A DNA stretch of 51,615 nt from DASSJF01 sp035934535 (lineage in GTDB: Bacteria > Sysuimicrobiota > Sysuimicrobiia > Sysuimicrobiales > Segetimicrobiaceae), in the NCBI GenBank assembly GCA_035934535.1, contig DASYXS010000058.1:1-51615 (forward strand), read 5' to 3'. A program made the position numbers and the translations under genes. Position 1 is the first letter of the stretch. Each line of letters starts with the position of its first letter. Below are positions 1 to 8,061 of this stretch, one piece after another. The notes below the pieces were generated by a model. That model had not been told where the DNA came from, did no database searches, and was given only the letters and a program-made list of their open reading frames with translations.

Positions 1-553
1 GCCCCAGGTCGTCTCCGCCGACGGATCGCTCACCGCGTACGAGAACCTGTGGGTCTCCGCGCGGCTCCACGACATCCCGCGGGCCGAGCAGGACGCCCGC
101 ATCCACGAAGCGCTCGAGGTGGTCGGGCTGGGCGACGCCGCGAGGACGCTGGTGCGCCGCTTCTCCGGCGGGATGATCCGCCGGCTCGAGATCGCGCAGA
201 GCCTGCTGCACCATCCGGCCGTCCTCTTCATGGACGAGCCGACCGTCGGCCTGGACCCCGTCGCCCACCGCGCGGTCTGGGAGGACATCGACGACCTGCG
301 GCGCCGCTACGGCATGACGATCTTCATCACGACGCACGACATGGCCGAGGCCGACGCGCACTGCGACCGGGTCGCGGTGATGCACCTCGGCAAGATCGTG
401 GCGATCGGCTCCCCGGCCGAACTGAAGGCGCAGGTCGGCCCGGCGGCGACGCTCGACGACGTCTTCGCCGAGTTCACCGGCAGCCAAATCGTGACAGGAG
501 GCAGCTACCGTGAGGTCCTTCGCACCCGCCGTACGGCCCGTCGTCTCTCCTGA
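1..553 (+). CDS. ABC transporter ATP-binding protein, drug-exporter (DrrA) type, 5' partial
   Basis: This is the C-terminal part of an ABC ATPase that would power efflux of a drug or lipid-like compound. It is read from base 2 with no start in the window, so the Walker A half lies upstream. Visible are an ABC signature of the form F-S-G-G-M (about bases 161-175), a Walker B with L-F-M-D-E-P (about 224-245) and the switch histidine in T-T-H-D-M-A-E-A (about 330-355). The D-E-P-T-V-G-L-D-P run and the short C-terminal tail are typical of DrrA/CcmA-type exporters. The last 44 bases overlap the permease gene, so the two are translationally coupled. The substrate cannot be told. Confidence 0.9.
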   Translation, partial: PQVVSADGSLTAYENLWVSARLHDIPRAEQDARIHEALEVVGLGDAARTLVRRFSGGMIRRLEIAQSLLHHPAVLFMDEPTVGLDPVAHRAVWEDIDDLRRRYGMTIFITTHDMAEADAHCDRVAVMHLGKIVAIGSPAELKAQVGPAATLDDVFAEFTGSQIVTGGSYREVLRTRRTARRLS

Positions 554-1334
554 GCCTCCGGCGGTCAGCGCGTTCGTCCGCCACGCCGTCACCGTGGCCT
601 GGGCCGAGCTGCTGAAGCTGCGCCGCGACCCCGTCGAGCTGTTGAGCCGCGCCGCGCAGCCGACCTTGTGGCTGCTGGTCTTCGGCCAGGTCATGGCGCG
701 CATCCGCGGGGTGCCGACCGGGCAGCTGTCCTACCTGGACTTCTTGGCGCCGGGAGTGCTGGCGCAGAGCGCCCTGTTTATCGCGATCTTCTACGGCGTG
801 GCGGCGATCTGGGAGCGCGACGTCGGCGTGCTGCACAAGCTGCTCGTCACCCCGGCGTCGCGGACGGCCCTCGTGGTCGGCAAGGCGATGTCCGCCGGCG
901 CGCGCGCGCTGTCGCAGGGGGTGATCGTCTACCTCCTCGCCCTGCTCGTCGGCATCCGGCTCGATCCGCATCCGCTGCACGTGCTCGGCGTCCTGGCCGT
1001 GATCGTGATCGGCGCCGCACTGTTCGCCACGCTGTCGCTGATCATCGCCTGCATCGTGAAGACGCGGGAGCGCGTGATGGGGATGGGCCAGCTGCTGACG
1101 ATGCCGCTGTTCTTCGCGAGCAACGCGATCTACCCGATCAGCCTGATGCCGGGATGGCTGAAGGTCGTCTCGCTGATCAACCCGCTGACGTACGAGGTCG
1201 ACGCGCTGCGCGCGCTGATGGTGCGGGCCGGCACCAGCGTCTACGGGCTCGGCCTGGATCTGACCGTTCTCGTCGTCGCCACCACCGTGCTCGTCGCGAT
1301 CGCCGCGCGCATGTTCCCGCGCATCATCACCTGA
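510..1334 (+). CDS. ABC-2 type transporter permease (DrrB-like)
   Basis: Membrane partner of the preceding ATPase, 274 residues. It begins with GTG at 510, with an AGGAG ribosome site at 496-500, inside the end of the ATPase gene. After a polar N-terminus of about 45 residues there are about six hydrophobic segments. The family-typical region with N-A-I-Y-P-I and the later N-P-L-T-Y-E-V-D-A-L-R motif near residues 205-235 identify the ABC-2/DrrB superfamily. The pair forms a simple exporter of two ATPases and two permeases. It ends 7 bases before the convergent SDR gene, so there is almost no room for a separate terminator. Confidence 0.9.
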   Translation: MRSFAPAVRPVVSPEPPAVSAFVRHAVTVAWAELLKLRRDPVELLSRAAQPTLWLLVFGQVMARIRGVPTGQLSYLDFLAPGVLAQSALFIAIFYGVAAIWERDVGVLHKLLVTPASRTALVVGKAMSAGARALSQGVIVYLLALLVGIRLDPHPLHVLGVLAVIVIGAALFATLSLIIACIVKTRERVMGMGQLLTMPLFFASNAIYPISLMPGWLKVVSLINPLTYEVDALRALMVRAGTSVYGLGLDLTVLVVATTVLVAIAARMFPRIIT

Positions 1335-1341
1335 GCGCGCG

Positions 1342-2091
1342 CTAGAGATACCGGCCGCCGGTCACCTCGATCACGGCGCCGGTGATGTAACTGGCGAGGT
1401 CGCTGGCCAGGAAGAGCGCGACGTTGGCGACCTCCTCCGGCCTGCCGATCCGCCCGAGCGGCGTATCGGCCACGCGCGATCGGAGCATCTCCTCCCCCAT
1501 CGCCCGGGTCATCGGAGTGTCGATCAGCCCGGGCTGAATCGCGTTCGCCCGGATGCCGTAGCGCGCGTACTCGCGCGCCGTGACCTTGGTCAGGGCGGCG
1601 ATGCCGGCCTTGGCCGCGGCGTAGTTGGCCTGGCCGAAGTTGCCGATCTTGCCCGAGATCGAGGACATGTTGACGACGGCGCCGCCGCGCCCCGCGTCCC
1701 GCATCCGCGCGAGGACCGCGCGGGTGCACAGAAACGTCCCCTTGAGGTGCACGTCGATGACGAGGTCCCAGGCCTCGTCCGTCATCTTCCGGATCGTCGC
1801 GTCGCGCGTGACGCCGGCGTTGTTGACCAGGATGTCGATTCGCCCGAAGACGTCGTGGGCGCGCCCGGCGGCCGCCTCGACGTCCGCCGGCACGGCGACG
1901 TCCGCGCGCAGCGCTTCGGCGCGGCGGCCGATCGCGCGCGCCGCGTCCGCGGTCTCCGACGCGGCCGCCTCGTTCAGGTCGACCGCGGCGATGTCCGCGC
2001 CTTCCTCGGCGAACCGCGCCGCGATCGCGCGGCCGATGCCGGACCCCGCCCCCGTCACAAACGCGACGCGGCCCGCCAGCAGTGGACTCAT
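1342..2091 (-). CDS. SDR family NAD(P)-dependent oxidoreductase (FabG-like)
   Basis: A classical short-chain dehydrogenase of 249 residues. It shows the Rossmann T-G-A-G-S-G-I-G motif near the N-terminus, N-N-A-G-V after beta-4, a catalytic serine in M-S-S-I-S-G and the Y-A-A-A-K active site. The C-terminal I-T-G-A-V-I-E-V-T-G-G is usual for FabG-type enzymes. Asp after beta-2 (A-V-D-L-N) suggests NAD rather than NADP. The ATG at 2089-2091 has GGGAGGG about 10 bases upstream. It is followed upstream by a 236-base spacer and the M19 gene on the same strand, so it may have its own promoter. The substrate is unknown. Confidence 0.9.
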   Translation of the reverse strand: MSPLLAGRVAFVTGAGSGIGRAIAARFAEEGADIAAVDLNEAAASETADAARAIGRRAEALRADVAVPADVEAAAGRAHDVFGRIDILVNNAGVTRDATIRKMTDEAWDLVIDVHLKGTFLCTRAVLARMRDAGRGGAVVNMSSISGKIGNFGQANYAAAKAGIAALTKVTAREYARYGIRANAIQPGLIDTPMTRAMGEEMLRSRVADTPLGRIGRPEEVANVALFLASDLASYITGAVIEVTGGRYL

Positions 2092-2283
2092 CGGTTTCGA
2101 CCCTCCCGGTTCACCGGCGTCGCCGGCGCTTCGACCGCCTCGGCCCGGCCGCGGCCGGAACGTGCCCGGGGCGCGCGCTCAGCTCCGCGAGGCGTCGGAC
2201 GCTCCGGCCCTGCACCTGCATCCCCTCACGCGCCCGCCGGCGGCGGCGTTCGCGGCGCGCCGCGTGGGGATCCGGCTCCGCCT

Positions 2284-2298
2284 CCCGCGTCACGCGGG
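2284..2298 (-). terminator. Small GC hairpin 3' of the M19 gene
   Basis: CCCGCG, loop TCA, CGCGGG forms a six-pair stem about 30 bases past the dipeptidase stop on the minus strand. No T-run follows, so it could equally be an RNA-stabilising hairpin. The rest of the 236-base spacer (2092-2327) shows no other clear feature. Confidence 0.3.
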
Positions 2299-2327
2299 GC
2301 GGACGGCCGCCGCCACGGCCCGGCGGA

Positions 2328-3521
2328 TCACCCCACCACGTCCCGAAAGACCCGCAGGTAGTTGAGGCCCAGCAGCTTCCGCAATTCGGCTTCGTTGAAC
2401 CCACGCTGCGCGAGACAGACCGTCAGGTTCGGCCAATCGCGGAAGTCCTCGAACCCGTTGAGGTGGTAGTCGGCGGTGAGGCGGTGTTCTTCGGTCCGGA
2501 AACCGTCCCAGTTGAAAGCGGCGGACCGCCGCCGCAGCATGTCCGGCGGATAGACGATCATCGACTCCGTGCCGGGCCCCGGCCCCGCCTTGTCCGTGCC
2601 GATGCCCACGTGGTCGATGCCGCAGACGTCGACGAGGTGCTCGACGTGGGCCGCGAAGTCGTCGAGGGTGGGCTCTTGCTTGTCGGAGATGAACCCCGGG
2701 ATCACCACCACCCCGAAGTACCCGCCGCGCTCGGCGATCGCCCGCGCGAGCTCGTCGGTCTTGCCGCGGTCGTGATAGCAGACGGCCTTGCTCGCGGAGT
2801 GCGAGACGATCACCGGCGCCGTGGAGATCTTGAGCGCGTCCCAGCCGACCTGCTCGCTGCAGTGGCTCACGTCGACGAGGGTGCGGAGGTCGTTCAGGCG
2901 GCGGACCACCTCACGGCCGTAGTACGACAGCCCGCCCTGATTGGTCTCGGTGCAGCCGTCGCCGACCAGGTTGCGGAGGTTGTAGGTCAACTGGACCATC
3001 CGCACGCCGAGGTGGTGGAAATGGTTGATCCGGTCGAGCGAATCCGCGTACGGGGTTGTGTTCTGAAAGTCCAGCACGAGGCCGTGCTTGCGCGTCGCGT
3101 GGGCGCGCTCGATATCCGCGGCCGTCCGGCAGAGGAGCAGCTCGCCGTCCAGCGCCTCGACAACCGCGTGGGCCTGGGCGAGCCGCCGGTTGGCCATATC
3201 GTAGGAGTCGCTCATCCGGTGGGCGCCCGAGTACGTGCCGCAGGCGGCGGTCACGCCCGACGCGTGCCAGAATTCGAGAAACTGCTCGCGCGCGGCCGAT
3301 GAGGTGAGCAGCTCCTGCTGCGCGAGGTCGACGAGCACCGGGTGCGCCTCGTCGCGCGAGACCCTGCGCGCGTGCAGCTCCGCGAGCGCCACCCGCATCC
3401 GATCGGTGAACAGAAACCCCGTCGTGGCCGGCGGCTGCTGGCTGTCGATCACGAGCGCCTCGTGGTGGAGCGACCGCGCTTCATCCGGGGTGAGCGTGGG
3501 ACGGGACCGCGGCATCGCCAA
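2328..3521 (-). CDS. Membrane dipeptidase (peptidase M19) homologue with degenerate metal site
   Basis: Renal-dipeptidase-fold protein of 397 residues without a signal peptide. The fold is shown by the L-V-D-V-S-H motif (His220), P-V-I-V-S-H-S (His241, spaced 21 residues from His220 as in the human enzyme), the following arginine (R-G-K-T-D-E) and the late G-I-G-T-D motif. The usual N-terminal D-G-H-x-D is D-S-Q-Q-P here (residues 26-30) and the bridging glutamate is Gln153, so three of five zinc ligands are replaced. It may bind one metal or act on a different substrate. The ATG at 3519-3521 follows a strong GGAGGTG. Classical beta-lactam or dipeptide hydrolysis should not be assumed. Confidence 0.85.
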   Translation of the reverse strand: MAMPRSRPTLTPDEARSLHHEALVIDSQQPPATTGFLFTDRMRVALAELHARRVSRDEAHPVLVDLAQQELLTSSAAREQFLEFWHASGVTAACGTYSGAHRMSDSYDMANRRLAQAHAVVEALDGELLLCRTAADIERAHATRKHGLVLDFQNTTPYADSLDRINHFHHLGVRMVQLTYNLRNLVGDGCTETNQGGLSYYGREVVRRLNDLRTLVDVSHCSEQVGWDALKISTAPVIVSHSASKAVCYHDRGKTDELARAIAERGGYFGVVVIPGFISDKQEPTLDDFAAHVEHLVDVCGIDHVGIGTDKAGPGPGTESMIVYPPDMLRRRSAAFNWDGFRTEEHRLTADYHLNGFEDFRDWPNLTVCLAQRGFNEAELRKLLGLNYLRVFRDVVG

Positions 3522-3649
3522 ACACCTCCGAAGAATAGGGGAGGCATGCCGGCGGACCTCGGCCGGAATGCCCTAGGTCACCCATTTCTCTCCGCCGTAC
3601 CGGCGGCCCTTCGTAGGGCCTCCCAAGGACCGGCCGCGGCCCGCGTGGT

Positions 3650-3880
3650 ATGAACACATCCATGAGACGACGCCGGCAGGTCCGCACCACCCGACGGCCC
3701 GGCCGGAGCGCGGCCGCGGCGCCGCGTGCCCGCTCCGGCCGCCGGGCGCAGCAGAGAGCGCCCCGGTCTCCGGCCGGATCGCTTCCGGAAGTCCTGAAGT
3801 TCCAGGCGAAATCGACGGCCGCGCTGCGCGCGGTGAAGCTGGCGATGGCCGTCGAGCCGTCCTTCATCTACAAACCGTAA
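3650..3880 (+). CDS. Small basic protein with AtzG-like C-terminus
   Basis: A 76-residue reading frame ending 31 bases before the amidase start. The first 40 residues are arginine- and alanine-rich. The last 30 run L-P-E-V-L-K-F ... A-V-K-L-A-M-A-V-E-P-S-F-I-Y-K-P, which resembles the E-P-A-P-V-F-x-P ending of AtzG-type (DUF4089) small subunits of amidase complexes. AtzG wraps around the AtzE amidase and is encoded next to it, so position and tail agree. No good ribosome site is seen before ATG 3650, and ATG 3662 is an alternative. The homology is by eye and weak. The 128 bases between the M19 start and this gene hold only a probable divergent promoter region. Confidence 0.45.
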   Translation: MNTSMRRRRQVRTTRRPGRSAAAAPRARSGRRAQQRAPRSPAGSLPEVLKFQAKSTAALRAVKLAMAVEPSFIYKP

Positions 3881-3911
3881 TCTGTCACGCCGAAGCGCAA
3901 GCGAGGTCCCA

Positions 3912-5351
3912 ATGGACAGTCCTCTGTTCGCGACGATCGGCGAACTGCGCGACGGGCTGCGTCGCAAAGAGTTCTCGTCGGTCGAGCTGACCCGGCTGGC
4001 GCTCCGGCGCCTCGAATCGCTCGGCCGTCCACTCAACGCGTTCGCGACGATCCTGCACGACCGGGCGCTCCGGGAGGCGCGGGCGGCGGATAGGACACTC
4101 GCCCGCGGCCGCGGCACCGCGCTCACCGGCATTCCCTACGGCGCGAAGGATCTGCTCGCCGCGCGCGGCGGGCCCACCACGTACGGTGCCCCGCCGTGGG
4201 CCCGGCAGGTGCTGCCGTTCGACGGCGCCGTCATCGAGCGCCTCCACGCCGCGGGGGCCGTGCTGGCCGCGAAGCTGGCCATGGTCGAGCTCGCCGGCGG
4301 CGGCGGCTACCGCTGGCCGTCCGCGTCGCTTCAGGGTCCGGGCCGCAACCCATGGAACCCGCAGCATTGGTCGGGCGGCTCGTCCAGCGGCACGGGCATC
4401 GCGGTCGCGGCGGGGCTCGTCCCCTTCGGCATCGGATCTGAGACTTCCGGTTCGATCCTGTCGCCCTCGTCGAACTGCGGCGTCACGGGCCTCCGTCCGA
4501 CGTACGGCCTCGTCAGCCGGTACGGCGCGATGGCGCTGTCCTGGACGATGGACAAGCTCGGTCCGATGTGCCGCACCGCGGAAGACTGCGGTGCCGTCCT
4601 CGAAGCGATGGCCGGTCCCGATCCGCGCGATCCCGGCTCGGCCGGCCGCGGCTTCCGCATGGACCGCGGGCGGCGCCCGCTGCGGGCGCTCCGGGTCGGC
4701 TACGCGATCGAAGACTTCGAGACCGCCGATCCGACGATTCGCGCACCCCTGCGCCAGGCGCTCGACACGCTCAAGAGCCTCGGCGTGCGGACGTCGCGCG
4801 CGGTACTCCCGGCGCTGCCGATCGACTCGGTGGCCCGAACGGTCATCCGCGTCGAAGGCTCGGCGGCGTTCGAAGACCTCGTCCTCAGCGGCCGGGCCGC
4901 GCAGCTTGCCGATCAGCGCCAGGCGATCGGCCTCCGCGCCGGCATGCAGATCAGCGCCGTCGACTACATCAGGGCGATGCGCATCCGGCGGCTTCTCCAA
5001 GACGAATTCGCCAAGCTGTTCCGCCGCGTCGATGTGATTCTGGCGCCGGCCCGCCCGCGGCCGGCCCACCGGATCGACGAGCCGATCGACGCGGAGTGGC
5101 GGCCGGTAGGCAGGAAGCGCCGCGGGCCCGGGGGCATTACGGTCGTCGCGGGCAACGCCGCGCTCACGGCGGCCGGCAATCTCGCGGGGCTGCCCGGCCT
5201 CGGCGTGCCGTGCGGCTTCAGCACGAAGGGGCTGCCGATCGCGATCCAGCTCGTCGGGCGGCCGTTCGACGAGTCGACGCTGATCGCGCTCGGCCGCGCC
5301 TATCAGGACGTCACGGACTGGCACCGGCGGATCCCGCCGGGGTGTGCCTAA
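3912..5351 (+). CDS. Amidase (amidase signature family)
   Basis: Amidase-signature enzyme of 479 residues. The Ser-cisSer-Lys triad can be placed: Lys79 in Y-G-A-K-D, cis-Ser157 in G-G-S-S-S-G and nucleophile Ser181 in S-E-T-S-G-S-I, with the 24-residue spacing usual between the two serines. The normal G-G-S is S-G-S here. It hydrolyses an amide or carbamoyl bond in the cytoplasm; the substrate is not evident, and the small upstream gene suggests an AtzE-like two-subunit enzyme. It is not a GatA of a GatCAB operon, since no gatB or gatC is near. The TAA stop at 5349-5351 is the insertion point of the IS element that follows. Confidence 0.88.
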   Translation: MDSPLFATIGELRDGLRRKEFSSVELTRLALRRLESLGRPLNAFATILHDRALREARAADRTLARGRGTALTGIPYGAKDLLAARGGPTTYGAPPWARQVLPFDGAVIERLHAAGAVLAAKLAMVELAGGGGYRWPSASLQGPGRNPWNPQHWSGGSSSGTGIAVAAGLVPFGIGSETSGSILSPSSNCGVTGLRPTYGLVSRYGAMALSWTMDKLGPMCRTAEDCGAVLEAMAGPDPRDPGSAGRGFRMDRGRRPLRALRVGYAIEDFETADPTIRAPLRQALDTLKSLGVRTSRAVLPALPIDSVARTVIRVEGSAAFEDLVLSGRAAQLADQRQAIGLRAGMQISAVDYIRAMRIRRLLQDEFAKLFRRVDVILAPARPRPAHRIDEPIDAEWRPVGRKRRGPGGITVVAGNAALTAAGNLAGLPGLGVPCGFSTKGLPIAIQLVGRPFDESTLIALGRAYQDVTDWHRRIPPGCA

Positions 5352-6145
5352 GTGGTCGCCATCATAAATACGATGACGAATAATCTCTGGCTTTTTGGCG
5401 CCCGTCCTGAGATGCTCCCTCTCGAAGGGGGGAGCGATCAATGGCCAGACAAAGCCCGTATCAGATCGAGCTCTCCGCCGAGGCACGCAAGACGTTGGAG
5501 GCCATCGCAGGGAAATATTCGTCACCGTATCGAGACGTCGTGCGGGCGAAGGTCGTGCTCTACGCCGCCGAGGGATTGTCGAACGAGGCGATCGCGGCGC
5601 GGATTGATTTGCCGCGGCAGATCGTGTCCAAGTGGCGGCACCGCTTCTATCAGGAAGGCCTGCCGGGGCTCCAGGAACGACCCCGGCACGGGCGGCCTCC
5701 GGTCTTTTCCCCCCGGCGTCGTCGTCGAGATCAAGGCGCTGGCCTGTGAGCGGCCGTTCGCCCTGGGTCTGCCCCTGTCGCGCCTGCACGTGCCGGACAT
5801 CCGCACCGAGGCCATTGCGCGGGGCCTCGTGGCCTCCATCTCCGACACCACCATTTGGCGCTGGCTGTCGGAGGACGCCATCAAGCCGTGGCAGCATGGA
5901 TCTACTTCGCGATCGTCCAGCGCAAAGTCCTGACCCCGAATGACGTCATGAATCCCGGCGAGATCGAAGCCCGTGTGCTGGCCTTCCAGGCCGGGTACGA
6001 GCAAGCGGCACAACCCTTTGAATGGAGGTTCACGCGGGATGATCTCACCCGGCTCATTAAGAAACTCGCCGCGCAAGAGGTCCGCAGGCCTGCGGCGTAA
6101 GGGTCTCATGGAATACGTCACCGAACTTTCGACCCAGACCACTAA
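5349..6145 (+). mobile_element. Degenerate IS630-type insertion element
   Basis: An element of about 795 bases between TA dinucleotides at 5349-5350 and 6143-6144, the target expected for the IS630/Tc1 group. Its ends form imperfect inverted repeats: AGTGGTC at 5351-5357 matches GACCACT at 6137-6143, and further in TGACG and other short blocks pair in register over about 32 bases. It carries a broken transposase (5441-6100). It lies exactly in the stop codon of the amidase and ends 14 bases before the stop of the convergent M20 gene, so neither is destroyed. Being without a complete DDE domain, it could move only with help from an intact relative. Confidence 0.75.
5441..6100 (+). pseudogene. 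IS630-family transposase, frameshifted and internally deleted
   Basis: The N-terminal part (from ATG 5441) is a helix-turn-helix domain with S-N-E-A-I-A-A-R-I-D-L-P and W-R-H-R-F-Y. The frame breaks in a run of six C at 5709-5714; one extra base there restores P-G-V-V-V-E-I-K-A-L in the next frame, through W-R-W-L-S-E-D-A-I-K-P-W near 5890. The frame then returns to the first phase at W-I-Y-F-A-I-V-Q-R-K-V-L-T-P-N-D, the C-terminal end of IS630 transposases. About 150 residues with the catalytic aspartates and glutamate are missing between I-K-P-W and W-I-Y-F. It is therefore catalytically dead. The final tail ends at 6100. Confidence 0.85.
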
Positions 6146-6157
6146 GCGACAGGCGGA

Positions 6158-7540
6158 TCAGGCTTTGCGGAACGCGCCGCGCGCGTGCGCGTCCGCGAGC
6201 GCCTGAAAGACCTCCGCGCTCACGTGAATGCCGTCGTAGTACCGCTCGAGGCTGAGATTCTCGTTGGGACTGTGGTTGTTCTCGTCCGCGTTCGCGTACG
6301 GCGCGCCGATATGCGCGATCCCGAGCACGTCGGGCCAGACGGCGTTGGGCAGGCTCCCGCCGCTCGAGAGGTTGAGCACGGGCTCGACGCCTCGATACGC
6401 CTTGATCGCCCCGGCAATCACCGCGACGGCGGGATGATCGGGGGGTGTCCGCGTCGCCTCCATCGTCTTTGACTCGCGAATCTCCACCCGCACGCGCGGA
6501 TCGACCTTCGCCGCGTGCCGCTTCACTTTCTCGAAAATGTCGTCGATCCGCTGGTCCACGACGAGGCGGACGTCGACCCGGCACTCCGCACGAGCGGGGA
6601 TGATCGTCTTCGCGCCCGGCCCCACGTACCCGCTCGCAAACCCCTGAATGTTGAAGTAGGGCTCGAGCATGATGCGCCGCCAGTAGGTCGGCCCGTCGAT
6701 GTCCAGCGTGGGCAGACCCATCGTCGCCGCGAAGCTCTTAGCGTCAAAATCGAGCGAGGCGAGAATGCGCTGCTCCACGGGGCCCACCGGCCGCACGTCG
6801 TCGTAGAAGCCGTCGATCAGCACGCGGTCTCTGGGGTCGACCATCGTGGCGAGGAGGTGCACCAGCATCCAGACCGGATTGGACGCCACCCCGCCCTTGT
6901 TGCCGGAATGGTTGTCGCGGTCGGCGCCCTGGGCGATGAGCCTCAATCCGAGCATGCCGCGGTTGCCGAGGGAGATGGCGGGCCGGCCCGACGGGTGCAG
7001 ACCCCCGTCGGAAATATACACAAGATCCGCGGCCAGCATCTCCTTGTGCTGGGAGGCGAAAACGCCGAGGCTGGGGGAGCCGGATTCCTCTTCGCCCTCG
7101 AACACGAACTTGAGGTTGATCGGCACCCGTCCCGCCGTCTCCAGCCACGCGCGCGCCGCGAGCACGTGCGCGATCAACTGGCCTTTGTTGTCGCCGACCC
7201 CGCGTCCGTAGATCCGTCCGTCGCGGACCGCCGGCTCGAACGGCGGCGACTGCCAGAGGTCGAGCGGCTCGGGCGGCTGCACGTCGTAGTGGCCGTAGCA
7301 GATCAGCGTAAAGGCGCGCGGATCGCGCACCAGCTCGCCGTAGACGACCGGCTGCGTCGGCGTCTCGATGACGCGCACCGGAATCCGGTAGTCCGACAGG
7401 ATGCCCGCGAGGATCTGCGCGCACTCACGAACCCCGATGTTCTGGGCGCTGATGCTGGGCTGGCGGACGAGCCGCACCAGTGTGTCGAGCTCGTCCTGCC
7501 GGTGATCGTCGATGAACGCGTGCACGTGCCCGGTCGACAT
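6158..7540 (-). CDS. M20 family metallopeptidase (dipeptidase)
   Basis: Zinc-dependent exopeptidase of 460 residues, close to the carnosinase/CNDP-like length. Metal ligands and catalytic residues are visible: His84 and Asp86 in Y-G-H-Y-D-V-Q-P, Asp117 in G-V-G-D-N-K-G, the E-G-E-E-E-S-G-S motif near 148-155, Asp in Y-I-S-D-G-G and the C-terminal His in E-N-N-H-S-P-N-E. A dimerisation lid domain lies between about residues 200 and 340. The start is ATG at 7538-7540, 12 bases from the thioesterase stop, so the two form an operon. It probably trims small peptides in the cytoplasm. Its stop lies 14 bases from the IS end. Confidence 0.93.
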   Translation of the reverse strand: MSTGHVHAFIDDHRQDELDTLVRLVRQPSISAQNIGVRECAQILAGILSDYRIPVRVIETPTQPVVYGELVRDPRAFTLICYGHYDVQPPEPLDLWQSPPFEPAVRDGRIYGRGVGDNKGQLIAHVLAARAWLETAGRVPINLKFVFEGEEESGSPSLGVFASQHKEMLAADLVYISDGGLHPSGRPAISLGNRGMLGLRLIAQGADRDNHSGNKGGVASNPVWMLVHLLATMVDPRDRVLIDGFYDDVRPVGPVEQRILASLDFDAKSFAATMGLPTLDIDGPTYWRRIMLEPYFNIQGFASGYVGPGAKTIIPARAECRVDVRLVVDQRIDDIFEKVKRHAAKVDPRVRVEIRESKTMEATRTPPDHPAVAVIAGAIKAYRGVEPVLNLSSGGSLPNAVWPDVLGIAHIGAPYANADENNHSPNENLSLERYYDGIHVSAEVFQALADAHARGAFRKA

Positions 7541-7552
7541 GGGTCCCCCCGG

Positions 7553-7957
7553 TCAGCGGATGGCGCCGATTTCCCGGAACCTGGCTTCGAGCCGCGCGCG
7601 CGGCACCACGACCTGCACGGTTCGGCCCTCGCCGATCTTCTCCCGCTCGTTGTGGGCTTCGACCCGGCAACGGATCCGCCGTCCTTCTACGCGCTCGACG
7701 ACCGCGCGCGCCCGCACGCCCGCGCCGACGGGCGTCGGCGCGAGGTGCACCACGTCGATCGCGTAGCCGACCGCGTCCTCACCGGGATCGAGAAACGGCA
7801 GGATCGCCTTGCGGCCGGCTTCTTCCATGTGCTTGATCATCATCCAGGTAGCGTACACGGGGTGGGCCGCCCCGAGCTCGTCGAAGAGGACCGTCATCGC
7901 GTCGGTCACGGTCAACTGGACTTCAGCCGCGGTGCCCGGGATCAACCCGTCGCGCAT
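7553..7957 (-). CDS. FlK-like hotdog thioesterase
   Basis: A 134-residue single-hotdog protein. The start at 7955-7957 is chosen because AGGAGG lies six bases upstream and homology begins there; an in-frame upstream ATG at 8059 would add a tail without family character. Thr37, Glu45 and His71 sit at exactly the spacing of Thr42, Glu50 and His76 in fluoroacetyl-CoA thioesterase FlK, and the H-L-A-P-T-P-V-G motif around His71 matches. It should hydrolyse a small acyl-CoA. Whether it prefers fluoroacetyl-CoA or another short acyl-CoA cannot be told. It lies just upstream of the M20 peptidase in the same operon. Confidence 0.85.
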   Translation of the reverse strand: MRDGLIPGTAAEVQLTVTDAMTVLFDELGAAHPVYATWMMIKHMEEAGRKAILPFLDPGEDAVGYAIDVVHLAPTPVGAGVRARAVVERVEGRRIRCRVEAHNEREKIGEGRTVQVVVPRARLEARFREIGAIR

Positions 7958-8061
7958 GATCGCCTCCTGCGCCGGATCATAGCATGAACGGTCGCGGCGG
8001 TAAGCCTCCGCGCGGCTCAGTTGACGGCGTCCGCGAGGCGATACGCACGAACCCGGCAAAC

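Noticed and set aside
3912..5351. Amidase as GatA of the glutamyl-tRNA amidotransferase
   Set aside because: No gatB or gatC neighbour; the C-terminal part lacks GatA-like features I could recognise, and the context is catabolic.
5709..5714. Six-C run as programmed frameshift site of the transposase
   Set aside because: The transposase also lacks its catalytic domain, so a chance indel in a dead gene is simpler.
3885..5897. A minus-strand open frame of about 670 codons
   Set aside because: Antisense to the amidase, whose Ser-cisSer-Lys triad is intact.
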